Assembly: GCA_024643625.1 (NCBI GenBank)
Contig: JAHEMO010000005.1
Coordinates: 1-41,475 of the forward strand
DNA length: 41,475 nucleotides
Direction of reading: 5' to 3'
Origin: Chitinophagaceae bacterium
GTDB taxonomy: Bacteria > Bacteroidota > Bacteroidia > Chitinophagales > Chitinophagaceae
Made by a program: the position numbers and the translations under genes
In this document: positions 1 through 8,981 of the stretch, in pieces
Position numbering within the stretch: position 1 is the first letter of the stretch
How the letters are laid out: the number at the start of each line of letters is the position of its first letter
The notes under the pieces: generated by a model
What the model saw: only the letters and a program-made list of their open reading frames with translations
What the model was told of the DNA's origin: nothing
Databases searched by the model: none

Positions 1-131
1 ATAAGTTGGAGGATATTCTGACGCAAATAATGTCGCGGGAGTTCAGATTCATCGAAATCATTGGCGCCATTCTGGGTTTTTTGATTGGGGCGGTACAAGT
101 AGCCATCACCCTGCTTACGCTTCCGGGTTGA
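1..131 (+). CDS. C-terminal end of a probable DUF445-family membrane protein (partial)
   Basis: Only the last 42 codons are present (reading frame starts at base 3, stop TGA at 129-131). The visible peptide has an amphipathic start (KLEDILTQIMSREFRFIEII) followed by one hydrophobic helix (GAILGFLIGAVQVAITLLTL) that ends at the stop. A terminal FxFIExIGxxLGFLIGxxQ segment resembles the end of DUF445/YheB-type membrane proteins, whose function is unknown. The family call rests on this short tail alone, so it is tentative. That it is a real coding end is supported by the open frame and by a hairpin about 110 nt downstream. Confidence 0.5.
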   Translation, partial: KLEDILTQIMSREFRFIEIIGAILGFLIGAVQVAITLLTLPG

Positions 132-240
132 TATTTAACGATTTGCTGTATAAACCTGCCTGCAGCTAAAAAACGACTTCTGCAACAGTCAGCCAATAAG
201 GTACAACTACTTGATTTACTGATAATTACGCCACAAAAGA

Positions 241-263
241 AGCCCTACCCAGGGCTTTCTGTT
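241..263 (+). terminator. Probable rho-independent terminator after the partial upstream gene
   Basis: The arms AGCCCT (241-246) and AGGGCT (251-256) enclose a 4-nt loop, and a T-rich run (TTCTGTTT) follows. It lies about 110 nt downstream of the stop codon at 131. The stem is short, so efficiency is uncertain. Confidence 0.5.
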
Positions 264-349
264 TACACCTTTCTTATTGCCTCTGTGCGTTTAGCAAACT
301 TTAACGATGGTGGAACATGGGTCGAGGCTGTATAGGCGTCAAACATAAC

Positions 350-370
350 TGTCATCAAATTGTCATGACA
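350..370. promoter_or_regulatory. Palindrome TGTCATGACA with an upstream half-site, possible operator
   Basis: A perfect 10-bp palindrome TGTCATGACA lies at 361-370, and the half-site TGTCAT recurs at 350-355, 11 bp earlier on the same face. Both sit 30-50 bp upstream of the TonB-dependent receptor start at 400, where an operator could act. No regulator is encoded nearby and I see no convincing -7 box here, so this is only a candidate. Confidence 0.3.
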
Positions 371-399
371 TTTCAGTTTAGAACAATCACTAACTTTTT

Positions 400-3129
400 A
401 TGAAAATCAAATTCATCGTAACCGTCACACTCCTCCTCGTTTTTAATGCGCTTCAGGCACAGCCACCCATGCGTGGTGGCGCCGGCATGGGGCAAAGCGG
501 CCGGTTTTACGGCAAAATTGTGGACGAAGCCTCGGGCAAAGGTCTTGACGCTGCCACGGTAACATTGGTTTCAGCAGTATTCGACCGTGCCACCCGTACC
601 CGCAAAGACTCCATAGTAGGCGGCTTTTTGACCAATGCCAATGGTGACTTCTCCATAGAAAATGTACCTTTTATGGGCGATTACAGCCTGCAGGTATCTG
701 CAATCGGATTCAAAGGCTATAAGGAAAAGGTTTCTTTCCTCACCCCCGAAATGCAACAGAAATTGATGGCTGCTTTTGCCGAAATGGGCAAGCAACAGCA
801 AGGCAAAGACGCAAAGCCGGCACCCAACCCTATGGAAATAATTCGTAATGCAGTGGGTGGCGATATGAGCAAGATGGCAGCGCTTGCCGATAAAGATTTA
901 GGCAATATAAAAATGAAGGCAGATGCCAAAATGCTGGATAACGTTACCGTAACCGGCAGCAGACCAGCGATGACGCTTCAGGTAGACCGGCGCGTTTTTA
1001 ATGTAGATAAAACCCTTTCTGCCTCAGGATCTACTGCCATTGACATCATGCGGCAGATACCCAGTGTTAATGTAGATATAGACGGCAATGTAAAAGTGCG
1101 TAATGCCACCCCGGTGCTGTTTGTTGACGGGCGCCCCACTACGCTTACGCTGGAGCAAATTCCGGCCGACGATATTCAATCGGTAGAATTAATTACTAAC
1201 CCTTCTGCCAAATTTGATGCATCGGGCGGTAATGCAGCCATTTTGAATGTGCTGCTCAAGAAGAATAAGAAACCGGGCTACAATGGTACCATTCGTGCGG
1301 GTATTGATTCGCGGCTGGCACCCAATTTTGGTGGTGATATTGCTTTCCGGCAGGGTAAGATTAATGCCTTTGCTAACGCTAGCTTCAACGCCCGCAAAAC
1401 CTATAGCTGGTCCGATATCAATACCTACTATTATCCAAGCGGCAATACTCCCGGTTCAATTATCGATCAGGACATTAAGAATATAAGCACCGGATATTTT
1501 GGCTTTGGGCGGGCCGGATTTGATTTTCTGGCTGATAACAGAAACACTTTCACCTTCTCCGGCAGCTATGTACGCGGACAGTTTAATACCGACGAAACCA
1601 ACCGCATGCGCTACGATACTTTCTATAATCCTATCAAAAAAGAAACCGGTATTCGTGAAACCGATGCCGACAGATTTTTCCGCAACGCGGGTGTTTCAGT
1701 TGCTTATAAACATTTGTTTGCAAAGCCTGGCCAAGAACTTACAGCAGACGTGAACTGGAACGACGCCAGCAGCGGTGGCGAAAGCAATTTCAATAATCAG
1801 ATGTTCAATGCCGACCTATCGCCCAAGGACCGTCCCCTGATCCAAAAAACAACATCCGATGGTGGAAGCAATTTCCTTGTAGCCCAAACAGACTTTGCCA
1901 ACCCTATCAAAAAAGATTTGAAACTGGAAGCCGGCCTTCGTGGACAGGTAAGAACTTTTATTACTGATAACCTAAACTATATCTACGATTATAATTTGGG
2001 TGATTATGTGCTGCGCGAAAGCATAAGTGCCAATTATGAATTTACCGACAGGGTGTATGCCGCTTATACCACTATTACCGGCAAAGCCGGGAAACTGGGA
2101 TATAACGCCGGTCTTCGTGCAGAAAGCAGTAACTACGATGGCGAACTCAAATCGGCCGACTCGAGCTTTAGTGTAGACTTTCCTTTGTCGCTATTTCCAA
2201 GTGCGTTCCTGAGCTACGCTGTCAATGATAACAGCGATGTACAGTTCAACTATTCGCGCAGGGTACAACGTCCCAATTTCTTTCAGTTGATTCCCTTTAT
2301 CGACTACACCGATCCCCTGAATCTTAGTGTGGGCAATGCTGATCTTAGCCCTGAATTTACCAACAGTTTTGAAGCGAATTATACGCGCCGCTTTAATAAT
2401 AACCACAACATTTTAATATCAGGTTATTATAAGTACACCACCAACCTGCTCACCCGCTATCAATACAAAGGTCTTAATCCAGTAACCGGCGATAGTGCTA
2501 TTTACAATACATGGGTGAATGCCAACAGCAGTACGAGTTACGGTATAGAGTTTACCAGCACCAACAAATTGTCGAAGCGTTTTGACATGATTACCAATGC
2601 CAACTTTTACAACGCCAGCATTAACAGTGAAAATCTGGAACAGGATTTAAACAATAGTCAGTTTAGCTTTTTTGTAAAAGCGACAATGACCTACAAAATG
2701 GGTAAAAATAACGACTGGACATGGCAGCTAAATGGCGACTATCAATCTAAAACAGTGTTGCCGGTAGGTGGTTCCGGTGGCTTTGGCCGAGGCCCTTTTG
2801 GCGGCAATCAGGCAGCCGGTAGCAATGGTTTTGTAAATCCTAATTACGGCATCGACTTAAGCGTAAAGAAAGATATCATCAAAGCAAAAAATGCACCGGG
2901 CTACCGCGGTTCGCTTACGCTCAGTGTGAATGATGTGCTGCGCACCAGAATTTATGATGCCAGCACCAGCAGCGATTTCTTTGTTCAAAGTTTGCAGCGC
3001 CGCCGCGATCCGCAGATATTCCGTCTGCAATTCCAGTACCGATTCGGTAAAATGGATACCAGCCTTTTCCGCAGAAAGAATATGAAAGGCGAAATGGAAG
3101 GTATGCGTGAAGGCATGCAAGGCATGTAA
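400..3129 (+). CDS. TonB-dependent outer-membrane receptor with carboxypeptidase-regulatory N-terminal domain
   Basis: This 909-aa protein has a signal peptide (MKIKFIVTVTLLLVFNALQA). Residues about 33-110 form a CarboxypepD_reg-like domain (GKIVDEASGKGLDAATVTL, later GDFSIENV). A TonB plug follows at about 175-290 (LDNVTVTGSRP, VLFVDGRPTTLTLEQIPADD, SVELITNPSAKFDASGG), then a beta-barrel typical of the Bacteroidota 'outer membrane beta-barrel' receptors. These proteins import a ligand across the outer membrane using TonB energy; the substrate here is unknown. It is not a SusC: there is no SusD partner, and the gene stands alone between two terminators. The mature N-terminus (PPMRGGAGMGQ) and the extreme C-terminus (MKGEMEGMREGMQGM) are Met/Gly-rich, and a Gly-rich stretch lies near residues 790-810. 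The start is chosen for the signal peptide. Confidence 0.92.
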   Translation: MKIKFIVTVTLLLVFNALQAQPPMRGGAGMGQSGRFYGKIVDEASGKGLDAATVTLVSAVFDRATRTRKDSIVGGFLTNANGDFSIENVPFMGDYSLQVSAIGFKGYKEKVSFLTPEMQQKLMAAFAEMGKQQQGKDAKPAPNPMEIIRNAVGGDMSKMAALADKDLGNIKMKADAKMLDNVTVTGSRPAMTLQVDRRVFNVDKTLSASGSTAIDIMRQIPSVNVDIDGNVKVRNATPVLFVDGRPTTLTLEQIPADDIQSVELITNPSAKFDASGGNAAILNVLLKKNKKPGYNGTIRAGIDSRLAPNFGGDIAFRQGKINAFANASFNARKTYSWSDINTYYYPSGNTPGSIIDQDIKNISTGYFGFGRAGFDFLADNRNTFTFSGSYVRGQFNTDETNRMRYDTFYNPIKKETGIRETDADRFFRNAGVSVAYKHLFAKPGQELTADVNWNDASSGGESNFNNQMFNADLSPKDRPLIQKTTSDGGSNFLVAQTDFANPIKKDLKLEAGLRGQVRTFITDNLNYIYDYNLGDYVLRESISANYEFTDRVYAAYTTITGKAGKLGYNAGLRAESSNYDGELKSADSSFSVDFPLSLFPSAFLSYAVNDNSDVQFNYSRRVQRPNFFQLIPFIDYTDPLNLSVGNADLSPEFTNSFEANYTRRFNNNHNILISGYYKYTTNLLTRYQYKGLNPVTGDSAIYNTWVNANSSTSYGIEFTSTNKLSKRFDMITNANFYNASINSENLEQDLNNSQFSFFVKATMTYKMGKNNDWTWQLNGDYQSKTVLPVGGSGGFGRGPFGGNQAAGSNGFVNPNYGIDLSVKKDIIKAKNAPGYRGSLTLSVNDVLRTRIYDASTSSDFFVQSLQRRRDPQIFRLQFQYRFGKMDTSLFRRKNMKGEMEGMREGMQGM

Positions 3130-3150
3130 AAAGAATACATGATCCAACCA

Positions 3151-3181
3151 AAAACGCAGGCTTACAAACCTGCGTTTTTTT
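3151..3181. terminator. Bidirectional rho-independent terminator
   Basis: A perfect 10-bp stem (AAAACGCAGG at 3151-3160 and CCTGCGTTTT at 3169-3178) has an 8-nt loop and T runs on both strands. It separates the convergent receptor gene (stop 3129) and pcm (end 3186). Confidence 0.85.
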
Positions 3182-3185
3182 GTGC

Positions 3186-3857
3186 CTAATACATATTGCC
3201 GTTTTGCTTGCCCTCCAGCATGGGCACAAACCTAAAGTAGTCGAATAACTCTTCGCTAATACTGCCATCTGCATGCTTGGTAATGCGTTTCATTCTTTGG
3301 CCTTCGCCTTCATCAACCGGGATTACTAAGAATGCGCCGGGCTTCAACTGGTTAAGCAAGGGCTGTGGTACAAACGGAGCAGCTGCGGTTACCAAAATTT
3401 TATCAAAAGGCATATAGGCTGGCAAGCCCAGGAAACCATCACCATAAAAAAATTTGATATTAGGATACCGGGATGCCAGAGGAAAATGAGCCTTTCGATA
3501 TTCGAAAAGACCCTTCTGCCGCTCAATGGTATACACTTTTGCCTGCAAATGACCAAGCACTGCGGCCTGGTATGCACTACCGGTACCTATCTCCAAAATC
3601 TTATCGAAAGGTTTAACCTGCAGCAGTTCGGTTTGGTAGGCTACGGTGTAGGGCTGGCTTATGGTTTGCCCTTCGCCAATAGGAAAGGCGCGGTCTTCAT
3701 ACGCATATTTATCGAGCACGGAATCGAGAAAATAATGTCGCGGTATCGACAAAATGGCGTCCAGCACTTTTTCATCCCTGATGCCCTTTTGCCTGATAAT
3801 GTCCACCAACTTCTTGCGCATGCCTTTGTGCAGGGCCGTATCGTTCAAAATCCTCAT
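3186..3857 (-). CDS. pcm: Protein-L-isoaspartate O-methyltransferase
   Basis: This 223-aa enzyme uses S-adenosylmethionine to methylate isoaspartyl residues in damaged proteins so that they can be repaired to aspartate; it is cytosolic. Visible signatures are the SAM-binding motif I (ILEIGTGSAYQAAVLG, about residues 88-103), the N-terminal PRHYF and AFPIGEGQTISQP blocks that form the PIMT substrate cleft, and a C-terminal LVIPVDEG...Q block. Length matches the family (about 210-225 aa). It begins 16 bp downstream of the phosphohexomutase stop on the same strand, so the two are probably co-transcribed. The shared terminator at 3151-3181 ends the transcript. Confidence 0.95.
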   Translation of the reverse strand: MRILNDTALHKGMRKKLVDIIRQKGIRDEKVLDAILSIPRHYFLDSVLDKYAYEDRAFPIGEGQTISQPYTVAYQTELLQVKPFDKILEIGTGSAYQAAVLGHLQAKVYTIERQKGLFEYRKAHFPLASRYPNIKFFYGDGFLGLPAYMPFDKILVTAAAPFVPQPLLNQLKPGAFLVIPVDEGEGQRMKRITKHADGSISEELFDYFRFVPMLEGKQNGNMY

Positions 3858-3873
3858 GTTGATATTGCCTTGG

Positions 3874-5595
3874 CTACAAAGCCATGTCGGCTATTATGGC
3901 ATTTATGTAATCCATTAATTTTTGCTGTACAGCAGGGTAGTTTGCTGCACTATCCAGCGGTGCATTTACACTAAAATAAAACTTAATCTTGGGCTCTGTG
4001 CCGCTGGGGCGGGCACTTATTTTACTGCCATCTTCCAGTAAAAATTGTAGCACATTGCTTTTTGGTAAATCAATGGCGAAGGTTTCGCCACTATGCAAAT
4101 GCCTGCCCTGGCTTGCTTCATAATCAAGCAAAGTTTGAACAGGGGTTCCGCCCAGTTGCTGCGGTGGATTGCTGCGATATTTTTCCATCATAGCTGCAAT
4201 TTCCTTCTGTCCATCCATGCCTTTTTTGGTAATGCTTATCAGGTGTTCCTGAAAACAGCCATGCTGCACATACAAATCGAGCAATTTTTGGTAGAGGCTA
4301 CGGCCTTTGTCCTTTTCATATGCCGCCATTTCGCATAGGAGGGCTACGGCGCTTACCGCATCCTTATCGCGAACCTTATCACCTATCATAAGACCATAGC
4401 TTTCTTCACCGCCAATAACGTAATGTTCGCTGCCGGTTTTTTCTCTTATTAATTCGCTGATATACTTGAACCCGGTAAGCACATCGTAGCAGGCCACATT
4501 ATTGGCCGCCGCAAATCGGTTTATCATATCGCTGGTAACAATGGTTTTAATTACCATATCGTTTGGCTGCGCAATTCCCTTTGCCTTTCTGGCTTCAATT
4601 AGATAATTAAAAGCCAGCACAGCAGTTTGGTTGCCATTCATCAGTACCCAATTGCCATCAGTATCTTTTACCCCAATGCCTACCCGGTCGGCATCCGGAT
4701 CGGTGCCCAATAGTATATCGGCATCCAATTCCTTGGCAAGCTTCAATCCCAGGTTCATGGCATCTTTCTCCTCGGGGTTAGGACTGCGCACGGTAGGAAA
4801 GTCACCATCGGGATGCGCCTGTTCGGCCACGATATGCAGGTTGGTAAACCCAAAACTCTCCAATACCCTTGGAACCAGTTTTATGCCGCTGCCGTGTATG
4901 CTGGTGTATACAATTTTGAGGTTGTGCTGCCTGCTGCATACGTCGGGGTAAACGCTGAGGCTCTTCACCATTTCAGTATAAGCTTCGTCAAGCAACTCGC
5001 CAACGGGAATTATCAAATCTTCATTGCCTTCCCATTTTACATCTTCCGGACTCAGAATTTTCTCCACCTCGCCGATGACGTTTTTATCATGTGGCGGTAC
5101 CAATTGGGCTCCATCTTCCCAATAGGCTTTATAGCCGTTGTATTCTTTAGGGTTATGGCTTGCGGTGCACACTACTCCACCCTTGCAGCCCAAATGGCGT
5201 ATGGCAAAACTGAGCTCCGGCGTCGGGCGCAAATCATCGAACAAATAGGCTTTAATACCATTGGCGGCCATTACCTGCGCTACGGTTTCGGCAAAAAATC
5301 GACTGTTGTTGCGGCTATCATGTGCCACTGCTATTTTGATATCGTTGCCAAATGATTGCTTAAGATAGTTGGCATAACCCTGTGTAGCCATGCCAATAGT
5401 GTAGCGGTTCATACGGTTAGTACCAACTCCCATTATGCCACGCAAACCTCCGGTACCAAACTCCAGGTTGCGGTAAAAAGCATCTTCCAACTCCTTTGGA
5501 TCGCCCTGCTGCATGGCTTTTATGGCATTCTTGGTATTCTCGTCGTAATTGCCTTCAAGCCATTGGTTTATCTTAAGTACAGTAGCCTGCTCCAT
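3874..5595 (-). CDS. Phosphoglucomutase/phosphomannomutase (alpha-D-phosphohexomutase)
   Basis: This 573-aa cytosolic enzyme interconverts hexose 1- and 6-phosphates through a phosphoserine intermediate. All four family signatures are present in order: the catalytic serine loop TASHNPKEYNGYK (about residues 143-155), the Mg-binding DPDADR (about 299-304), the sugar-recognition GEESYG (about 393-398) and the C-terminal phosphate-binding RPSGTEPKIKFY (about 533-544). Length fits the long phospho-sugar mutase subgroup common in Bacteroidota. It is the first gene of a two-gene minus-strand unit with pcm and diverges from the DUF2279 gene. Glucose versus mannose specificity cannot be decided from sequence alone. 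Confidence 0.95.
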   Translation of the reverse strand: MEQATVLKINQWLEGNYDENTKNAIKAMQQGDPKELEDAFYRNLEFGTGGLRGIMGVGTNRMNRYTIGMATQGYANYLKQSFGNDIKIAVAHDSRNNSRFFAETVAQVMAANGIKAYLFDDLRPTPELSFAIRHLGCKGGVVCTASHNPKEYNGYKAYWEDGAQLVPPHDKNVIGEVEKILSPEDVKWEGNEDLIIPVGELLDEAYTEMVKSLSVYPDVCSRQHNLKIVYTSIHGSGIKLVPRVLESFGFTNLHIVAEQAHPDGDFPTVRSPNPEEKDAMNLGLKLAKELDADILLGTDPDADRVGIGVKDTDGNWVLMNGNQTAVLAFNYLIEARKAKGIAQPNDMVIKTIVTSDMINRFAAANNVACYDVLTGFKYISELIREKTGSEHYVIGGEESYGLMIGDKVRDKDAVSAVALLCEMAAYEKDKGRSLYQKLLDLYVQHGCFQEHLISITKKGMDGQKEIAAMMEKYRSNPPQQLGGTPVQTLLDYEASQGRHLHSGETFAIDLPKSNVLQFLLEDGSKISARPSGTEPKIKFYFSVNAPLDSAANYPAVQQKLMDYINAIIADMAL

Positions 5596-5684
5596 AGCGG
5601 TACAATTTTAGTTTATTGATGGGGCGGAAAGATAACAGGCTAATCCCAAACGGATAGCAGCAACTGTTAGCTATGCGTTGATTT

Positions 5685-5715
5685 TTTGTTGCCCTCAAAT
5701 TTTACCTGACTTTTG
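5685..5715 (+). promoter_or_regulatory. Candidate promoter that would yield a leaderless mRNA
   Basis: TTTG at 5685-5688, a 19-nt spacer, then GACTTTTG at 5708-5715 match the Bacteroidota -33/-7 pattern (TTTG, 19-21 nt, TAnnTTTG) with one mismatch in the -7 box. The ATG of the DUF2279 gene lies only 5 nt further on, so the message would start at or next to the start codon. The same GCCGGCATG junction occurs before dacB. Confidence 0.4.
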
Positions 5716-5720
5716 CCGGC

Positions 5721-6779
5721 ATGGCAGGTACACAGGCTGGCAAAAAAGTAATTCGGGTTTTTGGGGTCTGCTTAGGTCTTGCCGTTGCTCAAATTTCGGT
5801 GGCGCAATGGGGCGAAGCAACTGAAAAACTACAACCGAAATCAACGGTTGCAGCAGGCAGTTTTACCTTGTTTAATGGGCAATTGTCGGCAGACATGCCG
5901 AAATCATTTGCCTTACAAAACACGGACAGCAGCGTAGGCAATGGACGCAAATGGTTGATGGGAAGCCTGCATGTGGCGGCTTATACCGGCACGCTGATTG
6001 TATTAAATGAGGCATGGTATAAAGACTATCCTCGCTCCGACTTTCACACCTTTAACGACAGCCACGAGTGGCTGCAGGTAGATAAAGTAGGGCATGCCTG
6101 GAGTGCGTACCAATTGGGACGTGCAAGCGCTGCGTCGTGGCGATGGGCGGGTATGAACCCAAAACAGCAGGCCTGGCTGGGTGCGGCAAGTGGCTTTGCT
6201 TTTCTTACCACCATTGAAATATTAGATGGCTTTAGCGACGAATGGGGCTGGAGTTGGGGGGATATTGCGGCTAATATTGGTGGCAGCACTTTGTTTTTGG
6301 GCCAGCAGTTAGGCTGGGGTGAGCAGCGCATTTCCTTCAAATTCAGCTTTCACCGGCAGCAATACGAGGATGAACAACTCAATATGCGTTCGGATGAACT
6401 GTTTGGAAACTCATGGTATGAGCGAATGCTTAAAGATTATAACGGCCAAACTTATTGGCTCAGTGGCAACCTTCGGGCCTTTTTCCCCGATAGTAAAATA
6501 CCGGCCTGGTTGAATGTGGCCGTAGGTTATGGTGCTTCGGGCATGATGGGTGCTGAAAATAATATCTGGACAGACGAGGCGGATGGTACCCTATACGACC
6601 GAACCGATATACCCCGTCACCGGCAATGGTACCTGGCCCCCGATATTGATTTTACCCGCATAAAAACCAATAAGAAATGGTTGCGCACGGTATTCTTTAT
6701 TGCCAATGCTTTTAAGCTTCCTGCGCCGGCGCTCATGTACAGCAATGGAAAATTTGTGCTGCAGGGCTTTTATTTTTAG
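5721..6779 (+). CDS. DUF2279-family exported protein
   Basis: This 352-aa protein starts with a positively charged and then hydrophobic segment (KKVIRVFGVCLGLAVAQISV) that looks like a signal peptide ending at about residue 28. The core (about residues 85-200) has the features of DUF2279: LNEAWYKDYPRSDFHTFND, VDKVGHAWSAYQLGR, and EILDGFSDEWGWSWGDIAAN. This family is predicted to be membrane or outer-membrane associated, has no assigned reaction, and carries conserved His/Asp residues. The C-terminal half (NVAVGYGASGMMG, LAPDIDFTRIK) looks like beta-strands of an outer-membrane protein, which is my inference. It is transcribed alone, divergently from the phosphohexomutase. The ATG at 5721 is kept because the next Met lies past the signal peptide. 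Confidence 0.75.
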   Translation: MAGTQAGKKVIRVFGVCLGLAVAQISVAQWGEATEKLQPKSTVAAGSFTLFNGQLSADMPKSFALQNTDSSVGNGRKWLMGSLHVAAYTGTLIVLNEAWYKDYPRSDFHTFNDSHEWLQVDKVGHAWSAYQLGRASAASWRWAGMNPKQQAWLGAASGFAFLTTIEILDGFSDEWGWSWGDIAANIGGSTLFLGQQLGWGEQRISFKFSFHRQQYEDEQLNMRSDELFGNSWYERMLKDYNGQTYWLSGNLRAFFPDSKIPAWLNVAVGYGASGMMGAENNIWTDEADGTLYDRTDIPRHRQWYLAPDIDFTRIKTNKKWLRTVFFIANAFKLPAPALMYSNGKFVLQGFYF

Positions 6780-6882
6780 CCTTCGGCAAAGGCAGTTTTG
6801 CCAATTGATTTACATCATTTCATGTTTGTTTGCAGTATTGGCAATTTTTCATCAACTCTAATTGCCATTTAGTTTATCAGGA

Positions 6883-8313
6883 ATGGATATAGCGCTACAA
6901 AAGGAAGAATCGCTGCTGCTGCGAAAAATAGGCGAAGCAGCCGCATCATTAGGCATCCCTTGCTGGCTGGTGGGCGGCTTCGTACGCGACAAAATGCTGG
7001 ACCGGCCTTGTAAGGATATCGATATCGTATGCCTTGGCGATGGTATTGAATTGGCAAAGGCTGCAGCCGCCTTGTTGCTTAAAAACCCTAAGGTCAATTA
7101 CTTTAAAAATTTTGGTACTGCGCAGTTTACCATTAATGGCTGGGATATAGAGTTTGTGGGCGCCCGCAAAGAAAGTTACAGCCTCCATAGCCGAAAACCC
7201 GAGGTAAGTGCCGGCACATTGGAGGACGATCAGTTGCGCCGCGACTTTACCATAAATGCCATGGCCATTAGCCTGAATACCGCCGATTATGGCAAATTGC
7301 TCGATCCTTTCAATGGCATGAAGGACCTTAGGCATGGCATGCTTCGAACACCTCAGGAACCTGCGGCCACCTTTAGCGATGACCCGCTGCGCATGATGCG
7401 GGCCATACGATTCGCCAGCCAACTGGGCTTTCATATTCATGCCATGGCTTTTGCCGCTATTCAGCAGGAAAAGGAGCGCATCAAGATTGTTTCTATAGAA
7501 CGGATAACCGACGAGCTGAATAAAATTGTAATGAGCCCTGTACCCTCACGGGGTTTTGATTTGCTGTACAAGAGCGGTTTGCTGGATATTATTTTCCCCC
7601 AAATGACTGCCCTGGCGGGCGCTGAATATGTGGATGGCAAGGGACATAAAGACAACTTTTACCATACCCTGCAGGTGCTGGATAATATAAGTGAGCATAC
7701 CGATAATGTTTGGTTGCGCTGGGCAGCTATTTTGCATGATATAGCCAAACCTGCCACCAAGCGATTTGAAGAAGGGCATGGCTGGACCTTTCATGGCCAT
7801 GAAGTGGTGGGAGGCCGCATGGTGCCCAAAATATTTGCACAGCTAAAACTGCCGCTTGCCGAGCCTATGCGGTATGTGCGCAAGTTGGTAGAGTTGCATT
7901 TACGCCCTATATCGCTTACCAAAGAAAACATAACAGATTCTGCAGTGCGCAGGTTGTTGTTTGATGCCGGCGATCAATATGAAGACCTGATGACACTGTG
8001 CCGCGCCGATATCACCAGTAAAAACCCGTTTAAGGTTAAAAAGTATCTCGCCAATTTTGATTGGGTAGAAAAACGGGCAGAAGAGGTTGAGGGAAAAGAC
8101 AAAATGCGAAACTGGCAACCCCCCGTTGACGGCAATGAAATAATGTCATTGTTCAACCTGCGGCCCGGCAAAACAGTTGGTACTTTAAAAACAGCGTTAA
8201 GAGATGCCATATTGGATGGCGTAATTCCAAATGAGCGTGAAGCTTCGTTGCAATTTTTAACCGAAACAGCAAGCGGTATAGCTTCACCCGAAGGTCTGGC
8301 GGACAAAGCATAA
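6883..8313 (+). CDS. cca: CCA tRNA nucleotidyltransferase with C-terminal HD domain
   Basis: This 476-aa enzyme adds or repairs the 3'-CCA end of tRNAs from CTP and ATP. The N-terminal nucleotidyltransferase head has GGFVRDKMLDRPCKDIDIV, with the catalytic Asp pair DID. Then follow RRDFTINAMA and DDPLRMMRAIRFASQLGF of the neck and body region. An HD domain sits at about residues 275-310 (WAAILHDIAKP, FHGHEVVGG), as in bacterial enzymes with 2'-phosphatase or phosphodiesterase side activities. I chose ATG 6883 over the in-frame TTG at 6862, which would prefix seven residues not expected for the family. It is followed on the same strand by the pRiA4b-like gene and miaA. Confidence 0.93.
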   Translation: MDIALQKEESLLLRKIGEAAASLGIPCWLVGGFVRDKMLDRPCKDIDIVCLGDGIELAKAAAALLLKNPKVNYFKNFGTAQFTINGWDIEFVGARKESYSLHSRKPEVSAGTLEDDQLRRDFTINAMAISLNTADYGKLLDPFNGMKDLRHGMLRTPQEPAATFSDDPLRMMRAIRFASQLGFHIHAMAFAAIQQEKERIKIVSIERITDELNKIVMSPVPSRGFDLLYKSGLLDIIFPQMTALAGAEYVDGKGHKDNFYHTLQVLDNISEHTDNVWLRWAAILHDIAKPATKRFEEGHGWTFHGHEVVGGRMVPKIFAQLKLPLAEPMRYVRKLVELHLRPISLTKENITDSAVRRLLFDAGDQYEDLMTLCRADITSKNPFKVKKYLANFDWVEKRAEEVEGKDKMRNWQPPVDGNEIMSLFNLRPGKTVGTLKTALRDAILDGVIPNEREASLQFLTETASGIASPEGLADKA

Positions 8314-8382
8314 AACGAGAAACCCTTTTCTTTGTAACGGCCGATTGTAGCAACTGGCCGCCATCAAACACAAAACTTAGCA

Positions 8383-8964
8383 ATGGCTGAACTTAAATTC
8401 AGAATATACCTCGAGGAAGACGAAAGCGTATACCGCGATATCGCCATCCGCCACACCCAAAGCTTTAAGGATCTGTGCATGACTATTTTGCAATCCTTCG
8501 ACTTTGATAATAAGCATCAGGCAACTTTTTACCGCAGTAACGACAACTGGCAACGAGGACGCGCTATTTCGCTGCAAGCGTACGAAGATGTAACCTACAC
8601 AGTAGCGCCATTGCTGATGGAAGAAACCCGTGTAGCGGAAGAAGTAAAGTATACCAATCAGCGTTTCATTTTTATATACGACTTCATTAAAAACTGGACA
8701 TTTCTTGTTGAGCTGATTAACGTGAGTAAGGAGGAAAGCAGCAAACTTACCTACCCTGCTGTGGTACGCAAAGAAGGCATAGGCCCGCAGCAATACGGCA
8801 CCCGGGGCATGCTAGGCCCCAAGTTTCAGGAAATGGAAGAGAAATATGACCTTGCAAGCCGCGAAGGATTTGGCGTAGAGGGCGATGATGGAGACGGCGG
8901 GGGCGGCAGCGATGATGATGATGACAGCAACGAACTAATAGCCGATGAGGGCGATGATGAATAG
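8383..8964 (+). CDS. Plasmid pRiA4b ORF-3-like protein with acidic C-terminal tail
   Basis: This 193-aa protein begins FRIYLEEDESVYRDIAIRHT and continues SFKDLCMTILQSFDFDN and ATFYRSNDNWQRGRAISL, the pattern of the pRiA4b ORF-3 / 'IS1096 passenger TnpR' family (PF07929-like). The database name is historical; nothing here indicates a transposon. The last 25-30 residues are almost all Asp, Glu, Gly and Ser (EGDDGDGGGGSDDDDDSNEL), an intrinsically disordered acidic tail. The function is unknown. It lies 69 bp after the CCA-adding enzyme and 17 bp before miaA, so it probably shares a transcript with tRNA-processing enzymes. That makes an RNA- or protein-binding accessory role possible but unproven. 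Confidence 0.8.
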   Translation: MAELKFRIYLEEDESVYRDIAIRHTQSFKDLCMTILQSFDFDNKHQATFYRSNDNWQRGRAISLQAYEDVTYTVAPLLMEETRVAEEVKYTNQRFIFIYDFIKNWTFLVELINVSKEESSKLTYPAVVRKEGIGPQQYGTRGMLGPKFQEMEEKYDLASREGFGVEGDDGDGGGGSDDDDDSNELIADEGDDE

Positions 8965-8981
8965 GACTATTATCCGGCACC

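Noticed and set aside
4813-5355. 180-codon plus-strand ORF opposite the phosphohexomutase
   Set aside because: The minus strand carries all four phosphohexomutase motifs; the opposite ORF shows no recognisable domain.
8383-8964. IS1096/transposon passenger as evidence of a mobile element
   Set aside because: Only the family name suggests this; there are no terminal inverted repeats, target duplications or transposase nearby.
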